DNA of 6,870 nucleotides. It comes from an uncultured Asticcacaulis sp. GTDB taxonomy: Bacteria > Pseudomonadota > Alphaproteobacteria > Caulobacterales > Caulobacteraceae. Under the pieces are notes generated by a model. That model saw only the letters and a list, made by a program, of their open reading frames with translations, ran no database searches and was not told where the DNA came from. The DNA is taken from assembly GCA_946482045.1 (NCBI GenBank), contig CAMLPZ010000230.1, positions 1 to 6,870 of the forward strand, given 5' to 3'. Positions 6,063 through 6,870 of this stretch are shown piece by piece; the first letter of the stretch is position 1, and the number at the start of each line of letters is the position of its first letter. Made by a program: the position numbers and the translations under genes.

Positions 6063-6262
6063 CTAAGCCTTTGTTTTGACGCGTTTCTTTATCCGATAGT
6101 CTGCTTCCTCTCCCGACTGCGGTGCGCTGTAATCGTGAAGGAGATACCCGTCAAAGACAGCCAAGGCCCTTGCGCCGACTATTTGCCGTCCGCAGCAGGC
6201 GGACGGAAATAGAAGACCGTCGGCTGGGCGAGGAAATTCCACTCCGCATGTACGATTCTCAT
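6063..6262 (-). pseudogene. Possible frameshifted small gene
   Basis: Two overlapping minus-strand frames together look like one small protein. The first opens at the ATG at 6262 (MRIVHAEWNFLAQPTVFYF...) and stops at TAG 6179-6181 after 27 codons. The next register continues with IVGARALAVFDGYLLHDYS... to a TAG at 6063-6065, ending KKRVKTKA. Adding a single A to the AAA run at about 6182-6184 would join them into about 66 residues. The second frame alone is open from a GTG at 6242 (59 codons). The amino-acid composition looks protein-like, but there is no good ribosome binding site, the join passes through a hairpin, and no family is recognised. It may be a decayed gene, a sequencing error, or chance. 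Confidence 0.3.
6174..6224. other. Long imperfect stem-loop
   Basis: CCGTCCGC (6186-6193) pairs perfectly with GCGGACGG (6199-6206) around a 5-base loop. The stem extends through CTATTT/AAATAG with one bulged G, and then GCCGA/TCGGC (6174-6178, 6220-6224) across an asymmetric internal loop. No T-tract follows. It could be a structured RNA or part of the broken gene described here; I could not match it to a known riboswitch. Confidence 0.45.
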
Positions 6263-6396
6263 CTACGAAAAAACCCGTAGATCAGTCGAATAACATACAG
6301 GAAAATATGGGTTTTTACGCATAGGCGGCAGTTCTTTGCCACTATTCGCAATGTAACATTACATCCATTTAACTTGTGTAATTGCTCTTGAAACAT
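6259..6396 (-). CDS. Possible 45-residue basic/hydrophobic protein
   Basis: Weakly supported. GAGG lies 8 bases before the ATG at 6396, and its TGA overlaps the ATG of the following frame at 6262 as ATGA, a layout seen in translationally coupled genes. The product begins MFQEQLHKLNGCNVTLRIV, contains three cysteines, and ends with a hydrophobic/aromatic and basic segment (IFLYVIRLIYGFFRR). The same frame is open further upstream to 6528, but that part is antisense to the receptor gene and should be ignored. It lies divergent from the receptor, 61 bases apart. The low GC of the region makes chance open frames shorter and this one somewhat more notable, yet no family is recognised. Confidence 0.25.
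   Translation of the reverse strand: MFQEQLHKLNGCNVTLRIVAKNCRLCVKTHIFLYVIRLIYGFFRR
6261..6282. repeat. ATCTACG / CGTAGAT hairpin with A-tract loop
   Basis: Perfect 7-bp stem with loop AAAAAACC. The loop and the nearby GGGTTTTT (6309-6316) are themselves complementary to each other (AAAAACCC at 6269-6276), so two alternative folds are possible in RNA from this spot. Significance unknown. Confidence 0.35.
6351..6364. promoter_or_regulatory. ATGTAA-CA-TTACAT dyad upstream of the receptor gene
   Basis: Perfect 6-bp inverted repeat with a 2-base centre, 93 bases before the receptor ATG and about 30 bases upstream of the -10-like CATAAT (6394-6399). Another TGTAAT half-site-like sequence follows at 6378-6382. 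A dimeric repressor or activator site for the receptor is plausible; it does not match the Fur consensus. Confidence 0.35.
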
Positions 6397-6457
6397 AATT
6401 CCTGCCTCATGGGGGGCGCAGGGCCGTCCATCGACATTTCCTGGAAGTCCCAGCCGC

Positions 6458-6870
6458 ATGCGACTTGGTTCAAAAAAATCCATCTTGTTTGTCTGCGCGG
6501 CCATTTCCGCTTTTTCCGTCTGCGCCAATGTCAGCGCGCAAACCGCCGATGTGGTCGCCGGCGAGGCTCAGATCGTCCGCTACGAGCCCGACTTCTTCAA
6601 ACCGTTCCAGGTGACGACCGCGCTCGATATGGTCTTTTATGTTCCCGGTTTCAGCTTTTCGTCGGGCCAGGACGTGCGCGGTTTTGCCGGCGCGGCCGGA
6701 AATGTGCTGGTCGACGGCCAGCGCCCGGTGAGCAAGAACGGCCTGGACATGACGCTGAACAATATCAGCGCCTCCCAGGTCGAATATATCGAGCTGATCA
6801 GCGGCGGCGCGCCCGGCATCGACATGCAGGGCTACGGCAAGGTGGTCAATATCGTCCGCAAGAAGGACGG
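6458..6870 (+). CDS. TonB-dependent outer-membrane receptor, N-terminal part
   Basis: Energy-dependent importer of the outer membrane; only the signal peptide and part of the plug domain (137 residues) are present, and the barrel lies beyond the right edge. The signal peptide is MRLGSKKSILFVCAAISAF..., with cleavage likely after VSA at residue 27. The plug follows with FQVTTALDMVFYVPGFSF, QDVRGFAGAAGNVLVDGQRP, then SQVEYIELISGGAPGIDMQGYG and VVNIVRKK, the conserved order VPGF / RG / VLVDGQRP / IELISGGAPG. This subtype begins the plug almost directly after the signal peptide and shows no clear TonB box or secretin/STN domain in the visible part. The substrate cannot be told. GGAAG (6443-6447), 10 bases before the ATG, is the likely ribosome binding site; no in-frame start lies between the ATG and the upstream stop at 6389. 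Confidence 0.92.
   Translation, partial: MRLGSKKSILFVCAAISAFSVCANVSAQTADVVAGEAQIVRYEPDFFKPFQVTTALDMVFYVPGFSFSSGQDVRGFAGAAGNVLVDGQRPVSKNGLDMTLNNISASQVEYIELISGGAPGIDMQGYGKVVNIVRKKD

Noticed and set aside
5981..6079. A 32-codon plus-strand frame (MSHLLTSCNEF...)
   Set aside because: Weak AGAAG site, covers a hairpin, no recognisable features; chance cannot be excluded at this length.
6100..6280. Cobalamin or other metabolite riboswitch before the TonB-dependent receptor
   Set aside because: The conserved B12-box and core blocks were not found, and the stem-loop there is over 230 bases from the receptor start.
6387..6410. Heat-shock (sigma-32) promoter CTTGAA...CCTCAT before the receptor
   Set aside because: The -10 part deviates from CCCCAT and the spacing is short; no reason to expect heat-shock control.

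Overview
The window looks like chromosome of a GC-rich alphaproteobacterium, most likely Caulobacterales (Caulobacter/Asticcacaulis-like). This placement is an inference from the aa3 oxidase cluster order ctaC-ctaD-ctaB with a divergent tldD, the style of the TonB-dependent receptor, and a short two-palindrome interspersed repeat. No rRNA, tRNA, CRISPR array or complete insertion sequence was found.

Layout. Positions 1-3381 (minus strand) hold a respiratory operon read right to left: ctaC (cytochrome c oxidase subunit II), ctaD (subunit I), then ctaB (heme o synthase), which runs off the left edge. ctaB makes the heme o precursor of the heme a carried by CtaD, while CtaC carries the CuA centre that receives electrons from cytochrome c. 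Two hairpins sit in the ctaD-ctaB gap. A 445-base divergent spacer (3382-3826) with several inverted repeats separates ctaC from tldD (3827-5263, plus strand), a zinc metalloprotease subunit.

From 5264 the window becomes accessory in character. A textbook-perfect sigma-54 promoter lies 15 bases after tldD and drives a 59-codon gene with a strong ribosome binding site. The stop codon of that gene coincides with the edge of a ~105-bp element made of two palindromes (RIME-like). Next comes an AT-rich stretch holding a compact minus-strand unit: a 34-residue membrane peptide with a strong Shine-Dalgarno and a rho-independent terminator 18 bases after its stop. Further right are structured, low-GC sequences with possible degraded or tiny minus-strand genes. 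Last is the start of a TonB-dependent outer-membrane receptor (6458 to the right edge).

The oxidase operon and tldD are ordinary core genes. The points deserving attention are the sigma-54/59-aa unit, the unrecognised 34-aa membrane peptide unit, and the repeat between them. All three contain short genes that automated annotation would easily miss.
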